DNA of 64,000 nt, taken from positions 100,915 through 164,914 of the forward strand of contig NZ_MIKC01000042.1 of NCBI RefSeq assembly GCF_001730315.1, given 5' to 3'. Position numbers and translations under genes: made by a program. The number at the start of each line of letters is the position of its first letter. Positions within the stretch are counted from its first letter, which is position 1. Shown one piece after another: positions 17,957-27,414 of this stretch. The notes beneath the pieces are model-generated. The model was given only the letters and a program-made list of their open reading frames with translations. It was not told where the DNA came from and ran no database searches. The stretch is from Enterococcus ureilyticus (GTDB taxonomy: Bacteria > Bacillota > Bacilli > Lactobacillales > Enterococcaceae).

Positions 17957-18728
17957 ACAAAAAGGAATGACGCTGATTGCGATCCTAGTATTTTTATTTC
18001 TATTTTTACCACTTTGCCTGATCGTTGTGACGTCATTTGGGACAGCTGCAGCAATTCAGTTTCCCATCAAAGGTTTTACTTTAGACTGGTATGCCAAAGC
18101 ATTACAGTCAGATACATTTATGAACAGCTTCAAATTAAGTTTAGGGATTGGCGTACTGGCGACCGCTTTAGCATTAGTAGTTGGGATTCCCGCTTCTTAT
18201 GCCCTTGCTCGCTATTCAGTTAAAGGGAGAAATTTTATTAAAAGCTTCTTTTTATCTCCAACAGTAATTCCTGGAATCGTTGTTGGGTATACATTATTTC
18301 AATATATTGTGATCAAATTAGGGTTGCCGATTTTTCAAGGATTATTGATTGGTCATTTCTTGATCAGTTTACCGTATATTATTCGAGTTGTTGGTTCCAG
18401 CATGGAGCAATTGGATTATTCAATGGAGGAAGTAGCCTGGACATTAGGGTGCACGAAAATTCGTGCGTTTATCCGAATTGTATTACCGAATGTTTCTTCA
18501 GGGATTTTTGCAGCGTTTATGTTGGCATTTGTAAATTCGTTTAACAATGTTCCGGTTTCAATGTTTTTATCAGGACCGGGAGTGACGATGTTGCCGACTT
18601 CGCTACTTAGTTATATGGAATATAATTACGATCCAACTGTTTCAGCGATTTCAGTAATGTTGATGTTATTGACGATGGGCTTGATGTTTTTGATTGAAAA
18701 GACCTTGGGCTTAGCTTCAATAGCCTAA
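17949..18728 (+). CDS. ABC transporter permease, PotC-like
   Basis: This 259-residue permease has six hydrophobic segments and the conserved loop 'EEVAWTLGCTKIRAFIRIVLPN' near residue 165. It is the second membrane subunit of the same importer. The start is ATG 17949, preceded by TAGGAGAG at 17931-17938; the upstream in-frame TTG at 17928 is less likely. It overlaps the first permease by 8 nt, so the two are translationally coupled. Confidence 0.8.
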   Translation: MRKQKGMTLIAILVFLFLFLPLCLIVVTSFGTAAAIQFPIKGFTLDWYAKALQSDTFMNSFKLSLGIGVLATALALVVGIPASYALARYSVKGRNFIKSFFLSPTVIPGIVVGYTLFQYIVIKLGLPIFQGLLIGHFLISLPYIIRVVGSSMEQLDYSMEEVAWTLGCTKIRAFIRIVLPNVSSGIFAAFMLAFVNSFNNVPVSMFLSGPGVTMLPTSLLSYMEYNYDPTVSAISVMLMLLTMGLMFLIEKTLGLASIA

Positions 18729-18783
18729 ATAGCAAAGAAACGAGCTTGGACTTTGAACTTATAGGTAGAAAGAGGAGAAAATT

Positions 18784-19824
18784 TTGACTTTTGTTGATTT
18801 AAAGAAAATACGTGTCAGCTATGATGGCAAACAAGATATATTAAAAGATTTGAGTATTTCAATGGAAAAAGGCGAGTTAGTATCACTACTAGGGCCTAGT
18901 GGTTGTGGAAAAACAACAACATTACGAGTGATCGCCGGACTGATCAAACCAAATGATGGCACGTTTAAGCTTGAAGAGGATGATTTGACTAAAGTACCTG
19001 TGCATAAACGAAATTTTGGTATGGTTTTTCAAAGCTATGCTTTATTTCCTCACTTAACAATTGCTGAAAATGTTGGGTTTGGGCTGAAACTAAGAAAAGA
19101 ATCAAAAGCGAGCATTAATGAAAAAGTCGCAAAAATGTTAGAAGTCTGCGGTTTGGAAAATCTTGGAGAGCGTTATCCTAAACAACTTTCAGGCGGACAA
19201 AGACAGCGTGTGGCTTTAGCGCGTGCATTGATCATTGAACCTAAATTATTGTTGCTTGATGAACCTTTGAGTAATTTGGATGCCAAATTAAGAGTAGCTA
19301 TGCGCATCGAGATCAAACGAATACAGCAACAATTAGGGATAACCACAGTATTTGTGACCCATGACCAAGAAGAATGTTTCTCTATCTCTGATAAAGTCGC
19401 TATCATGAATAATGGCGTGATCGAACAATATGACTCACCAGAAAAAATCTACCGTTTACCGAAAACAAAGTTTGTAGCACAATTTATCGGGTTTGAAAAC
19501 TTTTTTTCAATACGTAAAACGGGTGCGGGGCAATATACTGCTGAAAATGGCCAACAATTCCAAACAACAAATCCACAGCCAGAAGCAACTGAAACCGTAG
19601 CGACCATTCGTCCAGAAGACATTGAGCTTGTAAAAGAGACATTACCTGATTCTATCGAAGGTTCTGTTATTGTGAGAACGTTCTTAGGAAAAAGCTATCA
19701 ATATGAAGTAACAACGCCACTCGGAAAATTACTGGTCAACGGAACCAGTGAACAAATCTATGAAACTGGAGATACAGTCAATCTCGTTTTTCCAGCAGAT
19801 AAATTAGTTGTTTTAGAAAAATAA
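18784..19824 (+). CDS. ABC transporter ATP-binding protein, PotA-like
   Basis: This 346-residue ATPase has Walker A 'GPSGCGKTTTLR' near residue 38, Q-loop 'VFQSYALFPHLT', signature 'LSGGQRQRVALARAL' near 135 and Walker B 'LLLLDEPLSNLD' near 155. It also has a C-terminal TOBE-like domain ('ATIRPEDIELV' onward), the layout of PotA/MalK-type importers. The start is TTG 18784 behind a strong GAGGAG. It powers the importer encoded on either side. Confidence 0.85.
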   Translation: MTFVDLKKIRVSYDGKQDILKDLSISMEKGELVSLLGPSGCGKTTTLRVIAGLIKPNDGTFKLEEDDLTKVPVHKRNFGMVFQSYALFPHLTIAENVGFGLKLRKESKASINEKVAKMLEVCGLENLGERYPKQLSGGQRQRVALARALIIEPKLLLLDEPLSNLDAKLRVAMRIEIKRIQQQLGITTVFVTHDQEECFSISDKVAIMNNGVIEQYDSPEKIYRLPKTKFVAQFIGFENFFSIRKTGAGQYTAENGQQFQTTNPQPEATETVATIRPEDIELVKETLPDSIEGSVIVRTFLGKSYQYEVTTPLGKLLVNGTSEQIYETGDTVNLVFPADKLVVLEK

Positions 19825-19851
19825 ACGATAGATGAAGGGGATTTAAACAAA

Positions 19852-20916
19852 ATGAAAAAGAAATTAATGATCGGTGTTTTAGCAACAGCTACTTTATTAA
19901 TGGCAGCATGCGGTAACAGCGAGGCCAATACAAAAGAAGAGAACAACAGTGGCAATAATACCTTAGTCGTTTCAACCTTTGGCTTAAGTGAAGATATTGT
20001 CAAAAAAGACATCATTGCTCCTTTTGAAAAAGCAAACGATGCAAAAGTTACATTAGAAGTTGGCAATAGTGCAGATCGCTACACAAAATTATTGAATAAT
20101 CCAAATGCTGGAATTGATGTGATCGAGCTAGCCCAAGCCAATGCGACTCAAGGAAATAAAGAAGACTTATTTGAAAAAATAACTGAAAAAGATGTACCGA
20201 ATATCAAAGAGTTGACGACAGGTGCCAAAGAAGTATACGAAAGCGGTGCAGGGATTCCAATTGCGGTTAATAGTATCGGTATTGTCTATAACAAAGAGAA
20301 ACTTGGGAAAGAAATCACTAGCTGGGACGATCTATGGTCCTCAGACCTGAAAGGGAAAATCTCTGTACCAGATATCTCTACAACAGCTGGACCATTGATG
20401 TTATACATTGCGAGTGATCATGCTGGCAAAGATATCACGTCTGATAAAGGGGAAGCTGCTTTTACCGCAATGAAAGACTTAAAACCGAATGTTGTCAAGA
20501 CGTATTCAAAATCATCGGATCTAGCAAATATGTTTCAATCTGGGGAAATCGAAGTTGCAGTTGTAGCGGATTTTGCAGTTGATATTATTCAAGGTGCATC
20601 TGAAGACGCAACCTATGTTGTTCCTGAAAGTGGTACTTATGCAAATTATAATACAATCAATGTACCAAAAAATTCTAAAAATAAAGAGCTAGCATATACA
20701 TTTGTTAACGATCGTATTAGCGAAGCATCACAAAAAACAAAAGCAATTTCATTGAATGAAGGACCAACAAATAGCAACGTCACGCTTGATGAAGAACAAG
20801 CCGGAAATAAAACATATGGTCAAGTCGCAGATCGTGCCAAAACAGTTGATTTCTCCTTTATCAATGACAATTTATCAAGCTGGGTCGATCAGTGGAACCG
20901 CACAATGAATCAATAA
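19852..20916 (+). CDS. ABC transporter substrate-binding lipoprotein, PotD-like
   Basis: This 354-residue exported lipoprotein has the signal MKKKLMIGVLATATLLMAAC with lipobox LMAAC (Cys20). The mature part is a type 2 periplasmic-binding fold of the spermidine/putrescine-binding class ('NSIGIVYNKEKLG...SWDDLW', 'GKISVPDISTTAGPLML'). It captures the ligand for the permease pair. The ligand is not deducible from the sequence; co-transcription with adenine deaminase hints at a nucleobase or an aminated ring compound. Confidence 0.8.
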   Translation: MKKKLMIGVLATATLLMAACGNSEANTKEENNSGNNTLVVSTFGLSEDIVKKDIIAPFEKANDAKVTLEVGNSADRYTKLLNNPNAGIDVIELAQANATQGNKEDLFEKITEKDVPNIKELTTGAKEVYESGAGIPIAVNSIGIVYNKEKLGKEITSWDDLWSSDLKGKISVPDISTTAGPLMLYIASDHAGKDITSDKGEAAFTAMKDLKPNVVKTYSKSSDLANMFQSGEIEVAVVADFAVDIIQGASEDATYVVPESGTYANYNTINVPKNSKNKELAYTFVNDRISEASQKTKAISLNEGPTNSNVTLDEEQAGNKTYGQVADRAKTVDFSFINDNLSSWVDQWNRTMNQ

Positions 20917-20937
20917 ACAATAAGAAGGGCGATAAGT

Positions 20938-22677
20938 ATGAAAGTAGATATGATCATTCAAAATGCTTGGGTCTTCCAAACTGCGACCCAATCATTTATC
21001 AAAAAAAATGTCTCTATTAAAGATGGAAAATTTTATTATATCAGTCAAGCAGAAATGCAGAACTTAACGCCAAAAAAAATCATCAAAGCCGAGAATCAGT
21101 ATATGATTCCCGGCTTGATTGATGCTCATATGCACATTGAAAGCTCCATGACGACACCAACGATTTTTTCAAAAGCAGTTTTACGTTTCGGTGTCACGAC
21201 TGTTGTAGCAGATGCACATGAAATGGCAAACGTCTTTGGGTTAGAAGGATTAGATGAATTTATGAAAGCAGAAACTGAATTGGACATCTTCCATGCCATT
21301 CCGTCCTCTGTTCCGTCGACCACTCCTGAACTCGAAACCACTGGTGGAATCATCGGACTTCCAGAAGTAGCAGAACTATTGAAAAATCCTAAAATCATTT
21401 GTTTAGGTGAAGCGATGAATTTTAAAGGTATTGCCTATGAGCCAGAATCATTGATTCGAAAAATCATTGATTTATGCAAAAAAGAACGACCAACAATGCC
21501 ACTGGAAGGTCATTGTCCAAAAATATATGAAGAAGAGCTGGCTGATTTTCTATTTAGTGGAATCACGTCAGATCATACCCATCAATTTCCAGTGTCGTTA
21601 AAAGAAAAAATCGAAGCTGGCGTTTTTATTCAATTTCAAAATAAATCGATCACACCTGAAAATATGCAGGTCATTATTGAAAATGAGTTTTATGAATATG
21701 CTAGCATTATAACGGATGATATAATGGCTGACGATTTGTTAAACGGCCACTTAAATGAGAATGTCAAAAAAGCGATAAAAGCGGGCTTACCAATCGAAAA
21801 AGCAATCTACATGACGACCTATACACCAGCAAGACGAATGGGGTTTCATGATCGTGGAGAAATTGCGCCAGGGCGTATCGCGGACTTTATTTTATTAAGT
21901 GATTTAGAAAATTTTTCTTTTGATGCTGTTTATAAAGCAGGTGAAAAAGTCTACGAAAAAGGAGCTGCAATTGACTATCCGGAGGTGATCGAGCAGTTTC
22001 CAGCCAGCTATCGACAATCTGTTCATTGTAAGGCACTTACAACGGATGATCTTGTCATCAAAATAGCAACTGAAAAAGAAAGTGTTCGTTGCAATGTGAT
22101 CCAAAAGCAAGAAGTAGGCACTTTTACAGAGCGAATTACAAAAGAAATTCCAGTTAAAAATGGGATTTTACAATGGCAAGAGGCTGATTGTGCTTTATTG
22201 ATCGTAATGGAACGGTATGGTAAAAATGGCAATACTTCATTTTCATTGATGGATAAACCAATCACTGAAAAAGGGGCGATCGCGACAACGTGGGCGCACG
22301 ACCACCATAATGTAATGGTTATGGGGAACACACCAGAAGATATCGTATTGGCACAAAATAAATTAGTCGCGATCCAAGGCGGTTATATCGTTGTCTCTAA
22401 TGGTGAAATCACAGGGGAATGTCCATTACCGATCGGTGGGATTTTATCTCAAGCGCCCATCGAAGAATTAGGCAGCTCGTTACAAAAAGTTCGTTCAAGT
22501 ATGCAAGCATTGGGCTATCGAAATATGAATGAGATCATGTCATTTTCTACTTTATCTTTACCTGTTTCACCTGCAATCAAGGTGACAGATATGGGGATGA
22601 TGGATACAAAAACCCAAGAATTTTATCCCTTGATCTTCCCAGAAGATGGAGTGTTATTAAATGAAGACATTGATTAA
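20938..22677 (+). CDS. ade: Adenine deaminase
   Basis: This 579-residue amidohydrolase has '[13 protein letters not shown]' (metal His64 and His66), '[15 protein letters not shown]' near residue 85, 'EGHCPKI' near 192 and 'TSDHTHQFP' near 205. It also has the adenine-deaminase C-terminal region '[15 protein letters not shown]'. It converts adenine to hypoxanthine and ammonia in the cytoplasm. The length matches the Bacillus-type enzyme. It follows the importer genes by 21 nt, and its 3' end overlaps the next gene by 17 nt, so all six genes form one operon. Confidence 0.9.
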   Translation: MKVDMIIQNAWVFQTATQSFIKKNVSIKDGKFYYISQAEMQNLTPKKIIKAENQYMIPGLIDAHMHIESSMTTPTIFSKAVLRFGVTTVVADAHEMANVFGLEGLDEFMKAETELDIFHAIPSSVPSTTPELETTGGIIGLPEVAELLKNPKIICLGEAMNFKGIAYEPESLIRKIIDLCKKERPTMPLEGHCPKIYEEELADFLFSGITSDHTHQFPVSLKEKIEAGVFIQFQNKSITPENMQVIIENEFYEYASIITDDIMADDLLNGHLNENVKKAIKAGLPIEKAIYMTTYTPARRMGFHDRGEIAPGRIADFILLSDLENFSFDAVYKAGEKVYEKGAAIDYPEVIEQFPASYRQSVHCKALTTDDLVIKIATEKESVRCNVIQKQEVGTFTERITKEIPVKNGILQWQEADCALLIVMERYGKNGNTSFSLMDKPITEKGAIATTWAHDHHNVMVMGNTPEDIVLAQNKLVAIQGGYIVVSNGEITGECPLPIGGILSQAPIEELGSSLQKVRSSMQALGYRNMNEIMSFSTLSLPVSPAIKVTDMGMMDTKTQEFYPLIFPEDGVLLNEDID

Positions 22678-23980
22678 AAATGTTCACCTTCTTTCAATGG
22701 ATAAGCAATTTTCAGAAATCAAAAAGGGCTATGTCTTGATCGAAGACCATTTGATTGCCAAAATCGGCTCAGTTTCTGAGCTTGATTCAGTGACTATTTC
22801 TGCGGATAAAGTGATTGATGGTAGAAATGGCATTCTGATTCCAGGAATGGTCAATACACATACACATGCTGGGATGATTCCTTTCCGTTCATTGGGCGAT
22901 GATGTACCAGATCGACTTCGCAGATTTTTATTTCCATTAGAGCAATTTATGACGAAAGAATTAGTCAAAGCTAGCAGTGACTATGCGATTGCTGAGATGC
23001 TATTAAGTGGGGTAACTTCGTTTTGCGACATGTATTATTTTGAAGATGAAGTGGCTAAAAGTTGTAAAGAAATGGGAATCAGAGCGCTGGTAGGCGAAAC
23101 CATCATCGATATGCCGACTTGTGATAGTCCACAACCTTCTGGTGGCTATGACTACTGTGAAATGTTCTTAAAAAAGTGGCAAAATGATCCATTGGTAACG
23201 CCGATCATTGCACCTCATGCACCAAATACAAATACTCCAGAAGTATTAAAGAAAATCGTGGTACTTAGTGAAAAATATAATGCGCCGATCACGATGCATG
23301 TATCTGAGATGACCTATGAAATAACAGAGTTTCAAGAAAAGTATAACCAAACGCCAATAGAATTTCTACAATCATTAGGCTATTTTGAACGAGAGTTTAT
23401 TTTGGCTCACTGTATTTTAGTGAACGATCATGATTTAAAAATCATTGAAGAATCAAAAGGAAAAGCGCGTGTTGCCCATTGTATTGGTGCGAATACAAAA
23501 TCAGCGAAAGGGATTGCACCGGTCAAAAAAATGATTGAAAAAAATATCATTGTTGGTTTAGGGACGGATGGCCCAAGTAGTGGGAATACGCTAGATTTAT
23601 TCAGTCAAATGCGTCTTTTTGCCAACAGTCATAAAACGTATCATCAAGACCGTGCCCTTTTTCCTGCAAGAGAAATTGTTCGTTTAGCAACGATTGGTGG
23701 CGCTGAAACACTAGGCTTAGCGAAACAAGTAGGATCAATCGAAATTGGTAAAAAAGCGGACTTAACATTGATTGAAACAGAGTCAGTCAATATGTTTCCG
23801 ATTTTTGACCCATACTCCGCGATCGTCTATTCGGCTAATGCCAGCAATGTAGAGTCGGTGTGGGTAAATGGGGAACAGCTAGTGCGTGATAAAAAAATGG
23901 TTTATCATAAGCTGGATAAAATCAGAGAAAGCTTATATCGTGAAATGAGAGAGTTTGTTATAGAAGCAAAAAAACGATGA
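22661..23980 (+). CDS. Amidohydrolase of the MTA/SAH deaminase-SsnA-guanine deaminase group
   Basis: This 439-residue metal-dependent hydrolase has '[20 protein letters not shown]' (His67 and His69), '[11 protein letters not shown]' near 187, 'HVSEMTYE' near 212, '[10 protein letters not shown]' near 247 and '[12 protein letters not shown]' near 300. This is the complete ligand set of the TRZ/ATZ-type deaminases such as MtaD. Likely substrates are guanine, methylthioadenosine or a related aminated purine. It overlaps ade by 17 nt. The substrate is an inference. Confidence 0.75.
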   Translation: MKTLIKNVHLLSMDKQFSEIKKGYVLIEDHLIAKIGSVSELDSVTISADKVIDGRNGILIPGMVNTHTHAGMIPFRSLGDDVPDRLRRFLFPLEQFMTKELVKASSDYAIAEMLLSGVTSFCDMYYFEDEVAKSCKEMGIRALVGETIIDMPTCDSPQPSGGYDYCEMFLKKWQNDPLVTPIIAPHAPNTNTPEVLKKIVVLSEKYNAPITMHVSEMTYEITEFQEKYNQTPIEFLQSLGYFEREFILAHCILVNDHDLKIIEESKGKARVAHCIGANTKSAKGIAPVKKMIEKNIIVGLGTDGPSSGNTLDLFSQMRLFANSHKTYHQDRALFPAREIVRLATIGGAETLGLAKQVGSIEIGKKADLTLIETESVNMFPIFDPYSAIVYSANASNVESVWVNGEQLVRDKKMVYHKLDKIRESLYREMREFVIEAKKR

Positions 23981-23987
23981 AAAGAGC

Positions 23988-24263
23988 TTGAAACGTGTTC
24001 TCATGTTTAAAAACCATACCACAAATCAAGTCATTCTTTTTAAGCTACTTTCAGAGGAAGAAATCGGTAAAATCTATCGTCAACGAAAAATTGACGTTGA
24101 ACTCGCTTTCAGTTATTTGAAGGCTTGTTTGGCGTTCACTCGGTTCTTAGTTCGAGGAAAACAGCAGGCACACAATGAAATTGTATTCGTACTGATGGCT
24201 GTAAATTTAAGAAAATATAGGCTAAATAAGCCAGTAACCAAAGATGATTCTTCTAATCGGTAA
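23988..24263 (+). pseudogene. C-terminal fragment of an IS1182-type DDE transposase
   Basis: About 90 residues including 'IGKIYRQRKIDVELAFSYLKA' (broken into parts here: YRQRKIDVE, then FSYLKACLAFTRFLVRGK) and 'FVLMAVNLRKY' match the end of IS1182-family transposases. The N-terminal two thirds and the element ends are absent. It lies directly after the deaminase operon and before that operon's terminator, so it marks an old insertion or deletion junction. Confidence 0.7.
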
Positions 24264-24313
24264 AAAATAGGAGACTGAAAATCCTTTTTACGATTTCCGG
24301 TCTTCTATTTTAT
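24264..24313. terminator. Terminator between the IS remnant and the DadA-like gene
   Basis: AAAATAG-AGAC-AAATC pairs with GATTT-GTCT-CTATTTT, and T/A runs flank both sides. It can serve both convergent units. Confidence 0.7.
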
Positions 24314-24319
24314 GTTTCT

Positions 24320-25423
24320 TTATTTCGATACATAACAGTCAATCGGTTTTTGATACTCCATCCAATCATTCCGCTCTTCGTTAAAATATTGCGCTAAAAG
24401 AAAGCCAATGTAGGGTCCAGTTGTCAGTCCTGAAGAACCTAAACCACTGGCCACGACTGCAGTAGGATTGTTAGGTAAGCAATTGAAAAATGGTGCAAAA
24501 TCAGATGTATAAGCACGTGTTCCCACACGATATGAAACAGGATACTGTTCAAAAAAGTTCGAATCCTCTAAAAAAGGCCCAGTTTTTTGCTGTAAATGAG
24601 TAAACGCTTCGGGGGTGGGCGTCAAATCAAAACCACCATCATTTTCATGAGTAGCCCCAACCAAAATTTGCCCATGTCCAAATGGAATTAAATCACTTTC
24701 GCCATCCAGCATAGCAACAGGCCAGCTGCCGCTGTTTTTATAAGGTGTTTCAAATGCTAATAATTGCCCTTTTTGTGGTCGGATATCGGTAGTCAGCCCA
24801 AGTGGTTTTAACAAATCAGACAAGCCTGGTCCCGCACACAAAGCAATAGTATCAAAACTTTCTATTTGTTCTTTTGAGTGAACTCGCCACTGATTTTGCA
24901 CTTGGCTAATGTGAACTTGCTCTGTTTTCAAAGTGATATTTCGACTAAGTGCACGCTGGCGTAAGGTTGCTAAGTAACTAGCACCGTCCAGCTTACCACC
25001 ACCCGTGATAAACACTGCTGGTGAAGCACTCAATAAGGGTAGCTTTGCCTTTACTTCCTCAGCGGATAGCAGCTGAACCGTTCCAATCTCAGGCGCTGTT
25101 TGTTTGCGTTCTTCAGCCAAATCGAGCAATGAGACAAGCTCGCGATCTTTTCTAAGGATCAACGTACCAGTTTGCTGATAGACACTATGTGGTAAAGCAA
25201 AATCCTGCACTAATTTAGGATAAAACGCTGCGCCATCTTTCGCAAGTTGATACCATTTCTTGTTCCGGCGTTTTGATAACCACGGGGAAATAATCCCGGC
25301 GCTAGCTTTCGTTGCTTGACCAATTGGATTATCATAAACAGTTACGCTATATTGTTTCAAATCAAGATAGTTGGCTAGGGTCAAACCAATGATCCCACCG
25401 CCGATGATTGCAATTTTTTTCAT
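24320..25423 (-). CDS. FAD-dependent amino-acid oxidase/dehydrogenase (DadA/ThiO-like)
   Basis: This 367-residue flavoprotein begins 'MKKIAIIGGGIIGLTLANYL', a GxGxxG dinucleotide-binding loop. It ends with 'VASGLGSSGLTTGPYIGFLLA', the second FAD contact of the DAO family. The central 'GAGPGLSDLLKPLG'-type segment fits D-amino-acid dehydrogenase or glycine oxidase relatives. A strong AAAAGGAG ribosome site lies before ATG 25423 (minus strand). It is a single gene with no thiamine or alanine genes nearby, so the substrate is unknown. Confidence 0.75.
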   Translation of the reverse strand: MKKIAIIGGGIIGLTLANYLDLKQYSVTVYDNPIGQATKASAGIISPWLSKRRNKKWYQLAKDGAAFYPKLVQDFALPHSVYQQTGTLILRKDRELVSLLDLAEERKQTAPEIGTVQLLSAEEVKAKLPLLSASPAVFITGGGKLDGASYLATLRQRALSRNITLKTEQVHISQVQNQWRVHSKEQIESFDTIALCAGPGLSDLLKPLGLTTDIRPQKGQLLAFETPYKNSGSWPVAMLDGESDLIPFGHGQILVGATHENDGGFDLTPTPEAFTHLQQKTGPFLEDSNFFEQYPVSYRVGTRAYTSDFAPFFNCLPNNPTAVVASGLGSSGLTTGPYIGFLLAQYFNEERNDWMEYQKPIDCYVSK

Positions 25424-25559
25424 AAGTAACTCCTTTTAAATCGTTATGAATCAAGTAACTCATTTTTACATAAGTTTAGCTTAGATGCAAGAATCTTTGA
25501 AGCTGCTTGAGTTGACCTAGAATGAAATTTAACTCTAAAAAAATAACCTGAATTTAATG

Positions 25560-25573
25560 AGAAAACGCTTATT
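25560..25573 (+). promoter_or_regulatory. Weak cre-like site upstream of the first oppA-like gene
   Basis: AGAAAACGCTTATT matches 11 of 14 positions of the CcpA cre consensus TGWAANCGNTNWCA. It lies just before a TATGATAAT element about 60 nt ahead of the lipoprotein gene. Carbon-catabolite control is possible but not proven. Confidence 0.3.
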
Positions 25574-25639
25574 TTTATGGTATGATAATGAGTGTTCTAT
25601 TCATTTAGAAAAGAAAACAACCATATAGGAGGTTACTGA

Positions 25640-27289
25640 ATGAGAAATACAAGATTAGGGTCTTTACTTGCGGCAACTTGCTGTATCGTTTTACTTAGCG
25701 GCTGTGGTTCTAGTAAAGAAAAGACTGGTGAAACTGGCCAAAAAGCAACTGGCAAGGAACAATCATTTTCAGTCGTGGCAAAACAAGAAATTCCATCCAT
25801 CGATGTATCTGTTACAAACGATGTTGTGGGTTGGGGTGTGTTGAAAAATACAAGTGAAGGGTTGTTTCGTGCAGATAAAGCAGGTAAACTGATTCCAGCC
25901 GGTGCTGTCGAGCCACCGAAAATCAGTGAAGATGGCTTAACCTACAACTTTAAGTTACGAGAGGACGCTGTCTGGTCAAATGGAGAGCCTGTTGTGGCAG
26001 CAGATTACGTCTATGGATGGCAACGGACAGTAGAACCAAAAACGGCCTCAGAAGTTGCTTATTTATTTGAAGCTGTCAAAAACTATCAAGCAATCATGGA
26101 TGGCAAAGTTCCCGCAACAGAATTAGGTGTTAAGGCATTAAGTGAGCACGAATTAGAAGTAACTCTAACCTCACCTGTGCCATACATGGAATCATTGTTA
26201 TCACTACCACCATTTTTCCCGCAAAATGAAAAAGCAGTCACCGATAATGGAGAAAAATATGCTAGTTCAAGTGAACACATGGTGTATAATGGTCCCTTTG
26301 TATTAAGTGATTTTGAAGGAGCTGGAACCGATACTAAATGGAGCTATTTAAAAAACGAGAAGTATTGGGATCAGGAAAATGTTACAATGGAAAAAATCAA
26401 TTTTGATGTGGTAAAAGAAGATGCAACTGCACTCAATTTATTTCAGGATGGGCAAACAGACGATATCGTTGTGACTGGCGAGTTAGCACAGCAAATGGTA
26501 GACGATCCTGCCTTCTTTTCACAAGACATGTCAAATGCAACCTATGTAGAATACAATCAAAGTAAAAAAGAATTTCAAAATGAAAATCTTAGAAAAGCAA
26601 TTTCCTATTCTCTAGACCGTCAAACTTTAGTAGATCAAGTTTTAGGAGATGGATCGATCGCCGCAACAGGTTTGGTTCCCAAAAATATGTCTTTCAATCC
26701 TGACACAGAAGCTGATTTTGTCAAGGACTCTGGAAACCACTTGAAATACGACGCAGAAAAAGCTAAAGAATATTGGAGCAAAGCGCAGGCTGAATTAGGA
26801 ATCAAGACACTCAAAATCAATTTACTCTCATCTGACGCTGATTCTGCTAAAAAAGTGGTAGAATATATGCAAGGTGCGATTCAAGAAACATTGAAAGGCA
26901 TAACGGTAGAAGTTTCTTCTGTACCACTTTCTGTTCGCTTAGAGCGTGGAAATAGTGGTGATTTTGATATGATTTTAGTTGGTTGGGGTGCTGAGTATAA
27001 TGATCCTAGCGTGTTCTTAGAATTATTTGCTTCAGATAATGTCAATAATAGCGGTAAATACAATAATAATAAATTCGATGAATATCTAAAAGCTTCTGCA
27101 ACAACCAATGCAAGTGATCCTAAAGCACGTTGGACTGATTTGATCGAAGCAGAAACTATTTTAATGGATACAATGGGTGTTTGTCCGGTTTATCAAAAAG
27201 CAGAGGCGCACTTGCGTAATCCAAAGGTAAAAGGAATTCTACCTTCTGGTCCAGAATATGATTACAAATGGACTTATATTGAACAATAA
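25640..27289 (+). CDS. Oligopeptide-binding lipoprotein, OppA-like (orphan)
   Basis: This 549-residue exported lipoprotein has signal peptide MRNTRLGSLLAATCCIVLL and lipobox LLSGC (Cys near 24). The SBP_bac_5 fold is evident from 'YNFKLREDAVWSNGEPVVAADYVYGWQRT' and 'RKAISYSLDRQTLVDQVL' (both written in part). It captures peptides, which are possibly signals, for an Opp-type importer. No permease or ATPase genes are adjacent, so it would have to use a system encoded elsewhere. A paralogue lies at 49381-51021. AGGAGG precedes ATG 25640. Confidence 0.85.
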   Translation: MRNTRLGSLLAATCCIVLLSGCGSSKEKTGETGQKATGKEQSFSVVAKQEIPSIDVSVTNDVVGWGVLKNTSEGLFRADKAGKLIPAGAVEPPKISEDGLTYNFKLREDAVWSNGEPVVAADYVYGWQRTVEPKTASEVAYLFEAVKNYQAIMDGKVPATELGVKALSEHELEVTLTSPVPYMESLLSLPPFFPQNEKAVTDNGEKYASSSEHMVYNGPFVLSDFEGAGTDTKWSYLKNEKYWDQENVTMEKINFDVVKEDATALNLFQDGQTDDIVVTGELAQQMVDDPAFFSQDMSNATYVEYNQSKKEFQNENLRKAISYSLDRQTLVDQVLGDGSIAATGLVPKNMSFNPDTEADFVKDSGNHLKYDAEKAKEYWSKAQAELGIKTLKINLLSSDADSAKKVVEYMQGAIQETLKGITVEVSSVPLSVRLERGNSGDFDMILVGWGAEYNDPSVFLELFASDNVNNSGKYNNNKFDEYLKASATTNASDPKARWTDLIEAETILMDTMGVCPVYQKAEAHLRNPKVKGILPSGPEYDYKWTYIEQ

Positions 27290-27414
27290 GATAAAGTAAA
27301 CTGTTGCTACAGAAAGATTATTCGGCTATTCGGGCCAATGATTCGTGAATGATATTCTATGTGTTATTCAGCGCTAATCGAGTCTGCTACGTTTTTAAAT
27401 TAGGAGGTTTTTCT

